Assembly: GCF_965279055.1 (NCBI RefSeq)
Contig: NZ_OZ257125.1
Span: forward strand, 2,976,001-3,040,000
Direction of reading: 5' to 3'
Source of the DNA: Hydrocarboniphaga sp965279055
GTDB lineage: Bacteria; Pseudomonadota; Gammaproteobacteria; Nevskiales; Nevskiaceae
Length of the DNA: 64,000 nucleotides
The notes beneath the pieces were generated by a model. The model saw only the letters and a program-made list of their open reading frames with translations. It had not been told where the DNA came from and did no database searches. Made by a program: the position numbers and the translations under genes. Below are positions 37,077 to 46,042 of this stretch, piece by piece (positions within the stretch are counted from its first letter, which is position 1; every line of letters begins with the position of its first letter).

Positions 37077-38519
37077 ATGAAGAGCAACGCAACGACCACA
37101 TCTCTCTCGCTGCCGGCATTCGTGCTGACGGCGACCGCCGCCGCCGTGCTGGCCAGCTTCTCCGGCGCCGCGCGCGCCGACGACGCGCCGACGACCGCCG
37201 ATCTCGACCAGCGCATCAAGGTGCTCGAGCGCCAGCTCGAAATCCAGCAGGAAGACGCCGCCGCCAAGGCCAAGGACGCGACCACCGCGTCCGCCGGTGA
37301 GAAAGGCTTCTCGCTGAAGAAGGGCGACTACGAAATCAAGTTCAGCGCGCTGGCCCAGGTCGATGGCCGCTTCTATCTCGACGACGGCCCCACCGACACC
37401 CAGCCGGCCGCACCGCGCTTCAACGACGGCTTCCGCCTGCGCCGCCTGCGCCCGACCATCCAGGGCACGCTGGGCAAGCTGGTCGGCTTTCGCTTCACCC
37501 CCGAATTCGCCGGCGACGGCAGCGGCCTGGCCGCCAGCATCGTCGATGCTTACATCGATCTGAAGTTCGACCCGGCGGCGAGCCTGCGCGTCGGCAAGCA
37601 GAAGGGCCCGGTCGGCCTCGAACGACTGCAGTCCGGCGGCGCGATCGACTTCGTCGAACGCGGCTATCCGACCGAACTGGTGCCCAACCGCGACATCGGC
37701 GTGAACCTGTTCGGCGAGCTGCTCAGCAGCACGGTCAACTACTCGGTCGGCATCTTCAACGGCACCCGCGACGGCCGCGACATCGACGCCGCCGACTCCG
37801 ACAACCGCCACGAGATCGAAGGCCGCCTGTTCACCGAGCCGTTCAAGAACGCACCCGGCGTGTTCCAAGGCCTGGGCTTCGGCGTCGGTGGCAGCACTGG
37901 CACGCGCAACACCCGCAACGGCACCACGATCACCAATCCGGCGCAGTACCGCACGCCGGGCCAGAACACCTTCTTCAGCTACGCCAGCACGGTGTTCGCC
38001 GACGGCACGCAGACGCGCCTGACGCCGCAGGCCTACTGGTACTACAACAACGTCGGCCTGCTCGCCGAGTACGTCAGCTCCAAGCAGGAGCTGACCAACT
38101 CGGTCACCACCGGCACCGGCAGCGCCGCGGTCACCACGGTCACCGAAGGCAAGTTCACCAACAAGGCCTACGAAGTCACCGCGACTTACGTGCTGACCGG
38201 CGAAGACACCAGCTACAAAGGCGTGGTCAAGCCGAAGAACTCGTACACCATCGGCGGCCCGGGCTGGGGCGCGTTCGAGCTCGCCGCCCGTTATGGCGAG
38301 CTGGATGTCGACAACGACGCCTTCACCTCCGGCTTCGCCAGCGCCACCGCTTCGGCCAGCAAGGCCAGCAGCTACGGCGTCGGCGTCAACTGGTACCTCA
38401 GTGCCAACGCCAAGGTGGTGCTCGACTACGACCACACCAAGTTCGATGGCGGTGCCGTCGCCGGTCAGGATCGTCTCGCCGAAAAGACGATCTTCACGCG
38501 CCTGCAGATCACCTACTAA
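37077..38519 (+). CDS. OprP/OprO-type porin
   Basis: The 480-residue product has a signal peptide (to about residue 36, ARA|DDA), a short coiled-coil segment (LDQRIKVLERQLEIQQE, about 43-59) and a beta-barrel domain of the phosphate-selective porin family: FRLRRLRPTIQGTLGKLVGF, LRVGKQKGPVGLERLQSG and RDIGVNLFGEL, ending in the strand TRLQITY with a terminal aromatic residue. OprP itself is a phosphate channel; in this setting, before two sulfate-binding proteins, an oxyanion specificity for sulfate is inferred, not shown. GGGGAG precedes the start. Confidence 0.86.
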   Translation: MKSNATTTSLSLPAFVLTATAAAVLASFSGAARADDAPTTADLDQRIKVLERQLEIQQEDAAAKAKDATTASAGEKGFSLKKGDYEIKFSALAQVDGRFYLDDGPTDTQPAAPRFNDGFRLRRLRPTIQGTLGKLVGFRFTPEFAGDGSGLAASIVDAYIDLKFDPAASLRVGKQKGPVGLERLQSGGAIDFVERGYPTELVPNRDIGVNLFGELLSSTVNYSVGIFNGTRDGRDIDAADSDNRHEIEGRLFTEPFKNAPGVFQGLGFGVGGSTGTRNTRNGTTITNPAQYRTPGQNTFFSYASTVFADGTQTRLTPQAYWYYNNVGLLAEYVSSKQELTNSVTTGTGSAAVTTVTEGKFTNKAYEVTATYVLTGEDTSYKGVVKPKNSYTIGGPGWGAFELAARYGELDVDNDAFTSGFASATASASKASSYGVGVNWYLSANAKVVLDYDHTKFDGGAVAGQDRLAEKTIFTRLQITY

Positions 38520-38543
38520 GCCGCGACCGACCCTATTCAGGAC

Positions 38544-39545
38544 ATGATCATGATCAAGAAATTACTGCTGGCCGCCGCGATCGCGGCGCTGCCGATCATC
38601 ACCCAGGCCGCCAACGTCGAGCTGCTCAACGTCTCCTACGATCCGACCCGCGAGCTGTATAAAGCCGTCAACAGCGCGTTCGCCGAACAGTGGAAAGCCA
38701 AGACCGGCGACACGGTCACCATCAAGCAGTCGCATGGCGGCTCGGGCAAGCAGGCCCGCTCCGTGATCGACGGCCTCGAAGCCGACGTCGTCACGCTGGC
38801 GCTGGCCGCCGACATTGACGCGATCAGCGAGAAGGCCAAGACCATTCCGGCCGGCTGGCAAAAGCGTCTCGGCCACAACAGCTCGCCCTACACCTCGACC
38901 ATCGTGCTGCTGGTGCGCAAGGGCAACCCGAAGAAGATCAAGGACTGGGACGACCTGGTGAGGCCGGGCGTCAGCGTGATCACGCCGAACCCGAAGACCT
39001 CGGGCGGCGCGCGCTGGAACCACCTCGCCGCCTACGCCTATGCGCTGAAGAAGAACGGCAACGACGAGACCAAGGCCAAGGCCTTCCTCGCGGCGCTGTA
39101 CAAGAACGTGCCGGTGCTCGACAGCGGTGCCCGCGGTGCGACCACCACGTTCGTGCAGCGCGGTATCGGCGACGTGCTGATCGCCTGGGAAAACGAGGCG
39201 TTTCTGTCGATCGACGAGTTCGGCGCCGACAAGTTCGAGATCGTCGCGCCGTCGCTGTCGATCCTGGCCGAGCCGCCGGTATCGCTGGTCGACAAGGTTG
39301 CCGCCAAGCACGGCACGACCAAGGTCGCCGAGGCCTACCTGAACTTCCTCTACACGCCGGAAGCGCAGGAGATCATCGCCAGGAACTACTACCGTCCGAT
39401 CGACGAGAAAGTGGCGGCCAAGTACGCCGACAGGTTCCCGAAGCTTGAGCTGGTCACCATCGCCGACTTCGGCGGCTGGACCAAGGCCCAGGCGGCGCAC
39501 TTCGCCGACGGCGGCATCTTCGATCAGATCTACGGCGCCAAGTAA
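38544..39545 (+). CDS. Sulfate ABC transporter substrate-binding protein (1)
   Basis: The 333-residue product has a signal peptide (to about residue 22, TQA|ANV) and the sulfate-binding signature: VELLNVSYDPTRELY, IKQSHGGSGKQARSVIDGL, RPGVSVITPNPKTSGGARWN and GARGATTTFVQRGIGDVLIAWENEA. It should capture sulfate (or thiosulfate) in the periplasm for the CysTWA permease. ATG codons at 38544 and 38550 are both possible. It lies 24 bases after the porin gene and is paralogous to the next gene; a strong hairpin separates the two. Confidence 0.93.
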   Translation: MIMIKKLLLAAAIAALPIITQAANVELLNVSYDPTRELYKAVNSAFAEQWKAKTGDTVTIKQSHGGSGKQARSVIDGLEADVVTLALAADIDAISEKAKTIPAGWQKRLGHNSSPYTSTIVLLVRKGNPKKIKDWDDLVRPGVSVITPNPKTSGGARWNHLAAYAYALKKNGNDETKAKAFLAALYKNVPVLDSGARGATTTFVQRGIGDVLIAWENEAFLSIDEFGADKFEIVAPSLSILAEPPVSLVDKVAAKHGTTKVAEAYLNFLYTPEAQEIIARNYYRPIDEKVAAKYADRFPKLELVTIADFGGWTKAQAAHFADGGIFDQIYGAK

Positions 39546-39568
39546 GGGCTAGCCGCAAGCACAGTGCA

Positions 39569-39595
39569 GGCGGCGGGGCATGAGGCCCCGCCGCC
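39569..39595 (+). other. Intercistronic hairpin between the two sulfate-binding protein genes
   Basis: A perfect 11-base-pair stem GGCGGCGGGGC/GCCCCGCCGCC with loop ATGAG lies between the paralogous genes. No T-tract follows, so it is more likely an mRNA-stabilising or processing element than a terminator. Confidence 0.6.
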
Positions 39596-39618
39596 GCCCT
39601 ATAAAAAAACCAGAAAAA

Positions 39619-40623
39619 ATGACGATCAAGAAGCAATGGCTCACCGCTTTCGGCGCAACCGCGCTGCTGGGCCTGTCGTCCGCGGCCAGCGCCGCCGAGC
39701 TGCTCAACGTCTCGTATGACGTGGCACGCACCACCTATCAGGATTTCAATCCCGCGTTCATCGCCAGCTGGAAAGCCAAGACCGGCGAGACGCTGAAGAT
39801 CAACCAGTCGCACGGCGGCTCGTCCAAGCAGGCACGCGCCGTGATCGACGGCCTCGACGCCGACGTGGTGACGATGAACAACCCGCTCGACATCGACGTG
39901 ATCGCCGAGAAGGCCGCGTTGCTGCCGAAGGACTGGGCCAAGCAGTACCCGAACCACTCCTCGCCGAGCTGGTCGCCGATCCTGTTCGTCGTGCGCAAGG
40001 GCAACCCCAAGAACATTCGCGACTGGGCCGATCTGGTCAAGCCCGGCGTCAGCATCGTGATGCCGAATCCGAAAACCTCGGGCAATGGCCGCTACAGCTA
40101 CCTCGCTGCTTTCGAATGGGCGAAGAAAGCCAAGGGCGGCGAAGACGGCGCTCAGGCTTTCGTCACCGAGCTGTTGGGCCACGTGCCGGTGCTCGACACC
40201 GGCGGACGCGGCGCGACGACGACGTTCTCGCAGCGCGGCATCGGCGACGTGCTGCTGACGTTCGAGAACGAAGTGGCGCTGCTGAAGGCCGAACTCGGCG
40301 ACAAGGTCGAAACGGTGCTGCCGTCGCTGACGGTGCGCGCCGACAACCCGATCGCGCTGGTGCAGAAAGTCGCGGCGAAGAAGGGCAATACCGATCGCGC
40401 CCGCGCCTATCTGGATTTCCATTTCACGCCGCAAGCCCAGGAGATTTTCGCTCACAACGACCTGCGTCCGGTCGACGAGGCGATCCTCGCCAAGTATCCC
40501 GACCGCTTTCCCCAGCTCAATATTTTCCGCGTCGAAGACGTGTACGGCAGCTGGGCCAAGGCCCAGAAGCAGCACTTTGCCGACGGCGCGAGCTTCGACC
40601 AGATCTACGCCGCACGGCGCTGA
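39619..40623 (+). CDS. sbp: Sulfate ABC transporter substrate-binding protein (2)
   Basis: The 334-residue product from the ATG at 39619 has a signal peptide (to about residue 23, SAASA|AEL) and the motifs of Sbp: LLNVSYDVARTTYQDFN, INQSHGGSSKQARAVIDGL, KPGVSIVMPNPKTSGNGRY and GGRGATTTFSQRGIGDVLLTFENE. It closely resembles the preceding gene product, so one may prefer sulfate and the other thiosulfate or another oxyanion. The start lies in an A-rich stretch without a strong ribosome site; an earlier in-frame start at 39580 would spoil the signal peptide and overlap the hairpin. Confidence 0.93.
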   Translation: MTIKKQWLTAFGATALLGLSSAASAAELLNVSYDVARTTYQDFNPAFIASWKAKTGETLKINQSHGGSSKQARAVIDGLDADVVTMNNPLDIDVIAEKAALLPKDWAKQYPNHSSPSWSPILFVVRKGNPKNIRDWADLVKPGVSIVMPNPKTSGNGRYSYLAAFEWAKKAKGGEDGAQAFVTELLGHVPVLDTGGRGATTTFSQRGIGDVLLTFENEVALLKAELGDKVETVLPSLTVRADNPIALVQKVAAKKGNTDRARAYLDFHFTPQAQEIFAHNDLRPVDEAILAKYPDRFPQLNIFRVEDVYGSWAKAQKQHFADGASFDQIYAARR

Positions 40624-40662
40624 TCCCTTCATTCCACTAAAGCCAGGAAGGCCGAGAACCCT

Positions 40663-40881
40663 ATGTCCATTGCAGCCGTCAACACCCGCAACCAGTTCCG
40701 CGGCAAAGTCGCCAACGTGCGCCGCGGATCGGTGGTGTCCGAGGTCGAGATACTGACGCCGAACGGCATCATCTCGGCCGTGGTCACGACGTCGTCGATC
40801 GATCTGATCAACCTGCAGGTCGGCGAAGAAGCGCTCGCCATGTTCAAGGCCACCGACGTGCTGGTCGCCAAGCTCGGCTGA
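40663..40881 (+). CDS. TOBE-domain small protein (molybdate/oxyanion-binding type)
   Basis: The 72-residue product (NQFRGKVANVRRGSVVSEVE ... VTTSSIDLINLQVGEEALAMFKATDVLVAKL) is a single TOBE/Mop domain. Such stand-alone domains bind molybdate or tungstate, or act as oxyanion-sensing partners. Its place 39 bases after sbp suggests a link with oxyanion uptake. AGGAAGG precedes the ATG. Confidence 0.88.
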   Translation: MSIAAVNTRNQFRGKVANVRRGSVVSEVEILTPNGIISAVVTTSSIDLINLQVGEEALAMFKATDVLVAKLG

Positions 40882-40923
40882 TCGCCTCGCACTTCAAGAA
40901 ATGTCCGCGACCGCACACACCCC

Positions 40924-41018
40924 GTTCCTCCCGAGTAGCTCACGCAGTGAGCGTATCGAGGGACGCATCGTGCTCAAGTCCCTCGATACGCCGCAAGCGG
41001 CTACTCGGGACGAACGGA
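40924..41018. repeat. Large inverted repeat, CCCGAGTAGC / TATCGAGGGA family (copy 2)
   Basis: Outer arms CTCCCGAGTAGC and GCTACTCGGGACGAACG enclose CGTATCGAGGGA and TCCCTCGATACG. It separates the TOBE gene from the amidotransferase gene and resembles the copy at 16069-16171. Confidence 0.85.
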
Positions 41019-41057
41019 GTGTGTGCGGGTATTCGGGCAAGACATTGGACTGATGCC

Positions 41058-41684
41058 ATGTGCGTGATCATCCACAAGCCGGCCGGGACCGCGATCCCGC
41101 ATGGCCTGCTGACGGCGGCGGCCTCGTTGAATCGTGACGGCTGGGGGCTGATGGGCTTCGATCGTGGTGGCCAGTTCCTGCTGGAGCGGCATGCGCACGT
41201 CGATGTCGCGCAATTGATCGCTGCCGAGCAGAACCATCGCGACGCCGAGATCGTAGTGCATCTGCGCCAGCTGACGCGCGGCTCCACCGACCTGCAGAAC
41301 ATTCATCCGCTGTGGGTCGAAGGCGGTACGTTTTTGATGCACAACGGCACGCTCGGCTGCCTGGAAACGGCACAGGTTTCGCGTTCCGACAGCTGGCATT
41401 TCGCTGGCGAAGTGCTGCGCCCGCTGCTGCAACGCGATGCCGAACTGCTCCAGCAGCCGGCGTTTTTGCAACTGCTGGAAATGGCGCTGGGCCAGGACAA
41501 CAAGGCGGTGTTGCTGCAGCGGAGCACACGCCAGATCCACATCCTCAATCGCCGCTTCGGTGCGGAGGTGGAGGGCCTGTGGTGCAGCAATACGCGCTGG
41601 ATCGATCAGCGGCTGTACACGCTGAGCGAGCCGGCGCAAGCGCAGGAACGCAGCCCTTCACCCGAGAGTTTGCACTTCATCTAG
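41058..41684 (+). CDS. Class II glutamine amidotransferase-like protein
   Basis: Starting at the ATG at 41058 the product is 208 residues and begins MCVIIHKPAG, so after methionine removal Cys would be the N-terminal nucleophile of an Ntn hydrolase. NRDGWGLMGFDRGG, HLRQLTRGSTDLQNIHPL and LMHNGTLG match class II (GATase type 2) domains such as YafJ/Gat1-like proteins. No synthetase domain is attached, so ammonia transfer, amidohydrolase or another Ntn activity is open. It sits between the TOBE gene and cysT, 49 bases before the latter, an unexpected guest in a sulfate uptake cluster. Confidence 0.82.
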   Translation: MCVIIHKPAGTAIPHGLLTAAASLNRDGWGLMGFDRGGQFLLERHAHVDVAQLIAAEQNHRDAEIVVHLRQLTRGSTDLQNIHPLWVEGGTFLMHNGTLGCLETAQVSRSDSWHFAGEVLRPLLQRDAELLQQPAFLQLLEMALGQDNKAVLLQRSTRQIHILNRRFGAEVEGLWCSNTRWIDQRLYTLSEPAQAQERSPSPESLHFI

Positions 41685-41733
41685 GTCGGACCTTCACATC
41701 CAAGGCCGACTGTACCGACAGAGACCTGACAGC

Positions 41734-42606
41734 ATGACTGCATTAAGCGCGACACCTGATTTAGGCTTCAAAAACAAGCTCAAACCACGATCAGTGATGC
41801 CCGGCTTCGGTCTGAGCCTGGGATTCACCGTGTTCTACCTGTGCCTGATCGTGCTGATCCCGCTGGCCGGCGTGTTCTTCAAGACCGCGGACCTGGGCTG
41901 GGACGGCATCTGGCGCGTGGTCACGTCGCCGCGCGTCGACGCGGCACTGCGACTGAGCTTCGGCGCCGCCGCGATCGCGGCCACGCTCAATGCGGTCTTC
42001 GGCCTGCTGATCGCCTGGGTGTTCGTACGCTACGACTTCTTCGGCAAGAAGCTGCTCGACGCGACCATCGATCTGCCGTTTGCTCTGCCGACCGCGGTCG
42101 CCGGCATTGCGTTGACCGCGCTGTATTCCGGCAACGGCTGGGTCGGCCAGTACCTGGAGCCCATGGGCATCAAGGTCGCGTTTACGCCGCTGGGCGTGAT
42201 CGTGGCGATGACCTTCATCGGCCTGCCCTTCGTCGTGCGCACCGTTCAGCCGGTGCTGGAAGAAGCCGAAAAAGAACTAGAGGAAGCCTCGGCCTCGCTC
42301 GGCGCGACACGCTGGCAGACGATCACGCGGGTGATTCTGCCGGCGATCCTGCCGGCGCTGCTGACAGGCTACGCGCTGAGCTTCGCGCGCGCGGTCGGCG
42401 AATACGGCTCGGTGATCTTCATCGCCGGCAACCTGCCGATGAAATCGGAGATCGCGCCGCTGCTGATCATCATCAAGCTCGAGGAGTTCGACTACGCCGG
42501 CGCCACCGCGGTCGCCGCGACGATGCTGGTGATCTCCTTCGTGATGCTGCTGATCATCAACCTGCTGCAGGCCTGGAGCCGCACGCGCTCGGGAGCCAAG
42601 AAATGA
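41734..42606 (+). CDS. cysT: Sulfate/thiosulfate ABC transporter permease CysT (CysU)
   Basis: The 290-residue inner-membrane protein has about six hydrophobic segments and the permease EAA loop in EKELEEASASLGATRWQTI (about 180-198), where the ATPase docks. LPFALPTAVAGIALTALYSGNG and FARAVGEYGSVIFIAGN are typical of CysT. It forms the sulfate translocation pore with CysW. The cysW start overlaps its stop (ATGA). Confidence 0.95.
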   Translation: MTALSATPDLGFKNKLKPRSVMPGFGLSLGFTVFYLCLIVLIPLAGVFFKTADLGWDGIWRVVTSPRVDAALRLSFGAAAIAATLNAVFGLLIAWVFVRYDFFGKKLLDATIDLPFALPTAVAGIALTALYSGNGWVGQYLEPMGIKVAFTPLGVIVAMTFIGLPFVVRTVQPVLEEAEKELEEASASLGATRWQTITRVILPAILPALLTGYALSFARAVGEYGSVIFIAGNLPMKSEIAPLLIIIKLEEFDYAGATAVAATMLVISFVMLLIINLLQAWSRTRSGAKK

Positions 42607-43517
42607 GCACGCCCCACAACACCGTCGACCGCACGCTGCAGGATCCGCCGAAGCTACCGTTCGAGCCGCTGATCCAGAAGAACGCGGTGATTACCGAGTC
42701 GCGCTGGGTACGCGTGACGCTGACCGCGATTGCGCTGATCTTCCTGCTCGGCTTCCTGCTGCTGCCGCTGATCTCGGTGTTCGTCGAAGCCTTCCGCAAC
42801 GGCGTCGGCGCCTACTTCGACGCGATTCGCGAAGAAGACGCGCTCGCCGCGATCAAGCTGACGTTGACGGTGTCGGCGATCGCCGTGCCGCTGAACGTGG
42901 TGTTCGGCGTGACCGCGGCCTGGGCGATCACCAAGCACAGCTTCCGCGCCAAGCAGCTGCTGATCACCTTGATCGATCTGCCGTTCTCGGTATCGCCGGT
43001 GGTCTCGGGCCTGATCTACGTGCTGATCTTCGGCGCACAGGGCTGGGCCGGGCCGTGGATGAGCGAACACGGCTTCAAGGTGCTGTTCGCGGTGCCCGGC
43101 ATCGTGCTGGCGACGGTGTTCGTGACCTTCCCCTTCGTTGCGCGCGAGCTGATCCCGCTGATGCAGGCGCAGGGCACCGACGACGAGCAGGCGGCGCTGA
43201 GCCTGGGCGCCAACGGCTGGCAGGTGTTCTGGCGCGTGACCATCCCGAACATCCGCTGGGGCCTGCTCTACGGCGTGCTGCTGTGCAATGCGCGCGCGAT
43301 GGGCGAGTTCGGCGCGGTGTCGGTGGTCAGCGGCCATATCCGCGGCCTGACCAACACCATGCCGCTGCACGTCGAGATTCTCTACAACGAATACAACTTC
43401 TCCGCCGCCTTCGCGGTGGCATCGCTGCTGGCGATGCTGGCCTTGCTGACCCTGGGCCTGAAGAGCCTGCTCGAATGGCGTCACGGCGAAGAACTCGCGG
43501 CGACGCGCAAGCATTGA
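42603..43517 (+). CDS. cysW: Sulfate/thiosulfate ABC transporter permease CysW
   Basis: The 304-residue product has a hydrophilic N-terminal extension (about 1-40), six predicted membrane segments, and the EAA-type loop DDEQAALSLGANGWQVFWRV. LPFSVSPVVSGLIYVLIFGAQGW and NARAMGEFGAVSVVSGHIRG are characteristic of CysW. It pairs with CysT in the membrane. Translation is coupled to cysT by the ATGA overlap, and cysA follows after 34 bases. Confidence 0.95.
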   Translation: MSTPHNTVDRTLQDPPKLPFEPLIQKNAVITESRWVRVTLTAIALIFLLGFLLLPLISVFVEAFRNGVGAYFDAIREEDALAAIKLTLTVSAIAVPLNVVFGVTAAWAITKHSFRAKQLLITLIDLPFSVSPVVSGLIYVLIFGAQGWAGPWMSEHGFKVLFAVPGIVLATVFVTFPFVARELIPLMQAQGTDDEQAALSLGANGWQVFWRVTIPNIRWGLLYGVLLCNARAMGEFGAVSVVSGHIRGLTNTMPLHVEILYNEYNFSAAFAVASLLAMLALLTLGLKSLLEWRHGEELAATRKH

Positions 43518-43551
43518 TCAACGCTGCCAACGAACAAACCTAGAGAACATC

Positions 43552-44685
43552 ATGGACATCCAGATTCGCAACATCCACAAGGGTTTCGGCAGCTTCCCGG
43601 CCCTCGCCGGCGTCGATCTCGACATTCATTCCGGCGAGCTGATCGCATTGCTCGGCCCTTCCGGCTCGGGCAAGACCACCTTGCTGCGCACCATCGCCGG
43701 TCTGGAATATCCGGATGCCGGGCAGATCCTGTTCGGCGGCGAAGACACCGTCGCGCTGCCGGTGCAGCAGCGCCGCGTCGGCTTCGTGTTCCAGCACTAC
43801 GCGCTGTTCCGCCACATGACGATTCTCGAGAACGTCGCCTTCGGCCTGCGCGTACGTCCGCGCAGCGAGCGTCCCTCCAACGACGACATCAGGAAGAAGG
43901 CGCTGGAACTGCTCGACCTGGTGCAGCTCGGCGGTCTGGAAAAACGCTATCCCTCGCAGCTCTCCGGCGGCCAGCGTCAGCGCGTCGCGCTGGCGCGCGC
44001 GCTGGCGATCGAGCCGCGCGTGCTGCTGCTCGACGAGCCCTTCGGCGCGCTCGACGCCAAGGTGCGCAAGGACCTGCGCCGCTGGCTGCGCGAACTGCAC
44101 GACAAGACCGGCTACACCACGATCTTCGTCACGCATGATCAGGAAGAGGCGCTGGAACTCGCCGACCGCGTCGTCGTCATGAGCCGCGGCCGCATCGAGC
44201 AGGTCGGCAGCACCGACGAGGTCTACGAAAACCCGGCGACGCCGTTCGTGTTCGACTTCATGGGCAACACCAACATCCTGCCGGGCGAAGTGCGCAACCA
44301 GGAAGTGTTCGTGCACGGCACCACCACCGCGATCGCCAGCACCAGCTCGCACGCGCCCGGCCCCGTCGACATCTACGTGCGGCCTATCGATCTGCGCGTC
44401 GCCGACCCCGGCATTCCGTCGTTCGAAGCCGAGATCCTGACGACGCAGCGTACCGGCCCGGTGGTGCGCTGCGAAGCGCGCGCGATCGAATCCGGCGTGA
44501 CCCTGGAAATCGAGCTACCGCATCTGCACTTCGACGTGCCGCTGCTCAAGCCCGAAGCGCGCGTGCAACTGCGCCTGACCAATTTCAGCGTCTTCCCGAA
44601 AGGTGCGCCGATCACCCGCCAAGCCCTGCCCGACGTGGTGTCGAACGCGCCGGCGGAATATCGCGAGCGTGGTCGCGCGGGTTGA
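43552..44685 (+). CDS. cysA: Sulfate/thiosulfate ABC transporter ATP-binding protein
   Basis: The 377-residue product has Walker A GPSGSGKT (about 35-42), Q-loop FVFQHYALF, signature LSGGQRQRVALARAL, Walker B VLLLDEPFGALD and the H-loop FVTHDQEEALELADRV, followed by a C-terminal regulatory beta domain (about 235-360). It powers sulfate import by CysTW with the binding proteins encoded upstream. It ends the sulfate region; the next gene is convergent. Confidence 0.96.
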   Translation: MDIQIRNIHKGFGSFPALAGVDLDIHSGELIALLGPSGSGKTTLLRTIAGLEYPDAGQILFGGEDTVALPVQQRRVGFVFQHYALFRHMTILENVAFGLRVRPRSERPSNDDIRKKALELLDLVQLGGLEKRYPSQLSGGQRQRVALARALAIEPRVLLLDEPFGALDAKVRKDLRRWLRELHDKTGYTTIFVTHDQEEALELADRVVVMSRGRIEQVGSTDEVYENPATPFVFDFMGNTNILPGEVRNQEVFVHGTTTAIASTSSHAPGPVDIYVRPIDLRVADPGIPSFEAEILTTQRTGPVVRCEARAIESGVTLEIELPHLHFDVPLLKPEARVQLRLTNFSVFPKGAPITRQALPDVVSNAPAEYRERGRAG

Positions 44686-44706
44686 AGCTGTTGTCTGCTT
44701 CCCCCG

Positions 44707-45903
44707 CTATGCGGGGGAGGGAGTTTTAATCCGCGGCGGTTTGACCAGAGTGCGCAACATCACCTGCGCCAGCAGCGCCCAGAACGCCATCGTCGCCGCC
44801 ATGCCGAGCGCGTTGCCGGTGTGCAGCGCGGCGACGACCACGCTCGAGGCTCCGGCGAGCACGAACTGCAAGGTGCCGAGCATCGCCGCGGCCATGCCGG
44901 CGCGGTCGCCGAACGGCGCCATCGCGCCGGCCTGCGAATTCGGAAAAGTGAAGCCGACGCTGCCCGTGACGATCACCAGCGGCACGGCGATGCCCCAGAA
45001 GCCGCCGAAGCCGGTCGCAGCGCAGGCCAGCATCGCCGCGGCGGCGGCCAGATACACCAGCAGGGTCGAACGCAGCACTTTCTCGGCGCGATAACGCTTG
45101 AGCAGCCGCGCGTTCAACTGCGACGCGAGAATCAGCGCGAAGGCGTTGGCGCCGAACAGCTGGCCATAGTGATCCGGGGCCAGGCCGAAGTAGTCGATGA
45201 ACACGAACGGCGAGGCGGTGATGTACGCAAACATGCCGGCCTGCGCGCAACCGCCGGCCAGCGCATAGCCCATGAAGCGGCGATGGCTGACGATGCGCAG
45301 ATAGTCTTTTGCCACACTGTTGAACGACAGCGGCGGCGAACGCTCGCGCATGACTTCATCGACGCCGAAGTGGATCGCCAGCATGCACAGTAGGCCGAAG
45401 CCGACCAGCAGCGCGAAGATCGCGTGCCAGCCGAACCACAGCTCGATCTTGCCGCCGAGTGTCGGCGCCAGGATCGGCGCGACGCCCATGACCAGCACCA
45501 GCGTCGACAGAACCTTGGCGGTCTCGTCGACCGGAAAGCGGTCGCGCACGATCGCGCGCGTGATCACCATGCCGGCGCAGCCGCCGAGCGCCTGCAGTGC
45601 ACGCAGCGCGATCAGCGCTTCGACACTGGGCGCGAGCGCGCAGCCAATCGACGCGACGGTATACAGCGCCAGCCCGAACAGCAGCGGTTTCTTGCGGCCG
45701 AAACGATCCGAGATCGGGCCATACATCACCTGGCCGAACGCCAGGCCGATGAAGTACGCAGTCGCGGTCATCTGCACCGACGCGGTGTCGGCGCCGAGTT
45801 CGCGACCGATCGCCGGCAGGCTCGGCAGGTACATGTCGATCGACAACGGCCCGAGTGCAGTGACGGCGCCGAGGATCAAAATCAGGCGGCGATAGGGACT
45901 CAC
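44707..45903 (-). CDS. Bcr/CflA-family multidrug efflux MFS transporter
   Basis: Using the GTG at 45903, which follows GAGAGGGGAAG at proper distance, the product is 398 residues with about 12 hydrophobic segments. ALGPLSIDMYLPSLPAIGREL near the N-terminus and GQVMYGPISDRFGRKKPLL (about 60-78, MFS motif A) are diagnostic of Bcr/CflA drug:H+ antiporters. It should export antimicrobials or other small molecules across the inner membrane. The open frame continues upstream through a palindromic repeat, which is not coding. Confidence 0.92.
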   Translation of the reverse strand: MSPYRRLILILGAVTALGPLSIDMYLPSLPAIGRELGADTASVQMTATAYFIGLAFGQVMYGPISDRFGRKKPLLFGLALYTVASIGCALAPSVEALIALRALQALGGCAGMVITRAIVRDRFPVDETAKVLSTLVLVMGVAPILAPTLGGKIELWFGWHAIFALLVGFGLLCMLAIHFGVDEVMRERSPPLSFNSVAKDYLRIVSHRRFMGYALAGGCAQAGMFAYITASPFVFIDYFGLAPDHYGQLFGANAFALILASQLNARLLKRYRAEKVLRSTLLVYLAAAAAMLACAATGFGGFWGIAVPLVIVTGSVGFTFPNSQAGAMAPFGDRAGMAAAMLGTLQFVLAGASSVVVAALHTGNALGMAATMAFWALLAQVMLRTLVKPPRIKTPSPA

Positions 45904-45905
45904 TT

Positions 45906-46024
45906 TTGCTTCCCCTCTCCCGCGTGCGGGAGAGGGTGGCCCGCAGGGCCGGGAGAGGGGCTTTTCGGCGAGCGTCTCCCCTCTCCCCCCGCTACGCGGG
46001 ACCCTCTCCCGCACGCGGGAGAGG
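45906..46024. repeat. CCCTCTCCC-type palindromic repeat
   Basis: CCCTCTCCCGCGTGCGGGAG occurs at the left, CTCCCGCACGCGGGAGAGGG at the right and a CCCCGCTACGCGGG hairpin in between. A related element lies at 47578-47697. It fills the gap between lysS and the exporter gene, both on the minus strand, and provides the exporter's ribosome-site region. Confidence 0.8.
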
Positions 46025-46042
46025 GGAATACAGCGCCGGGCA

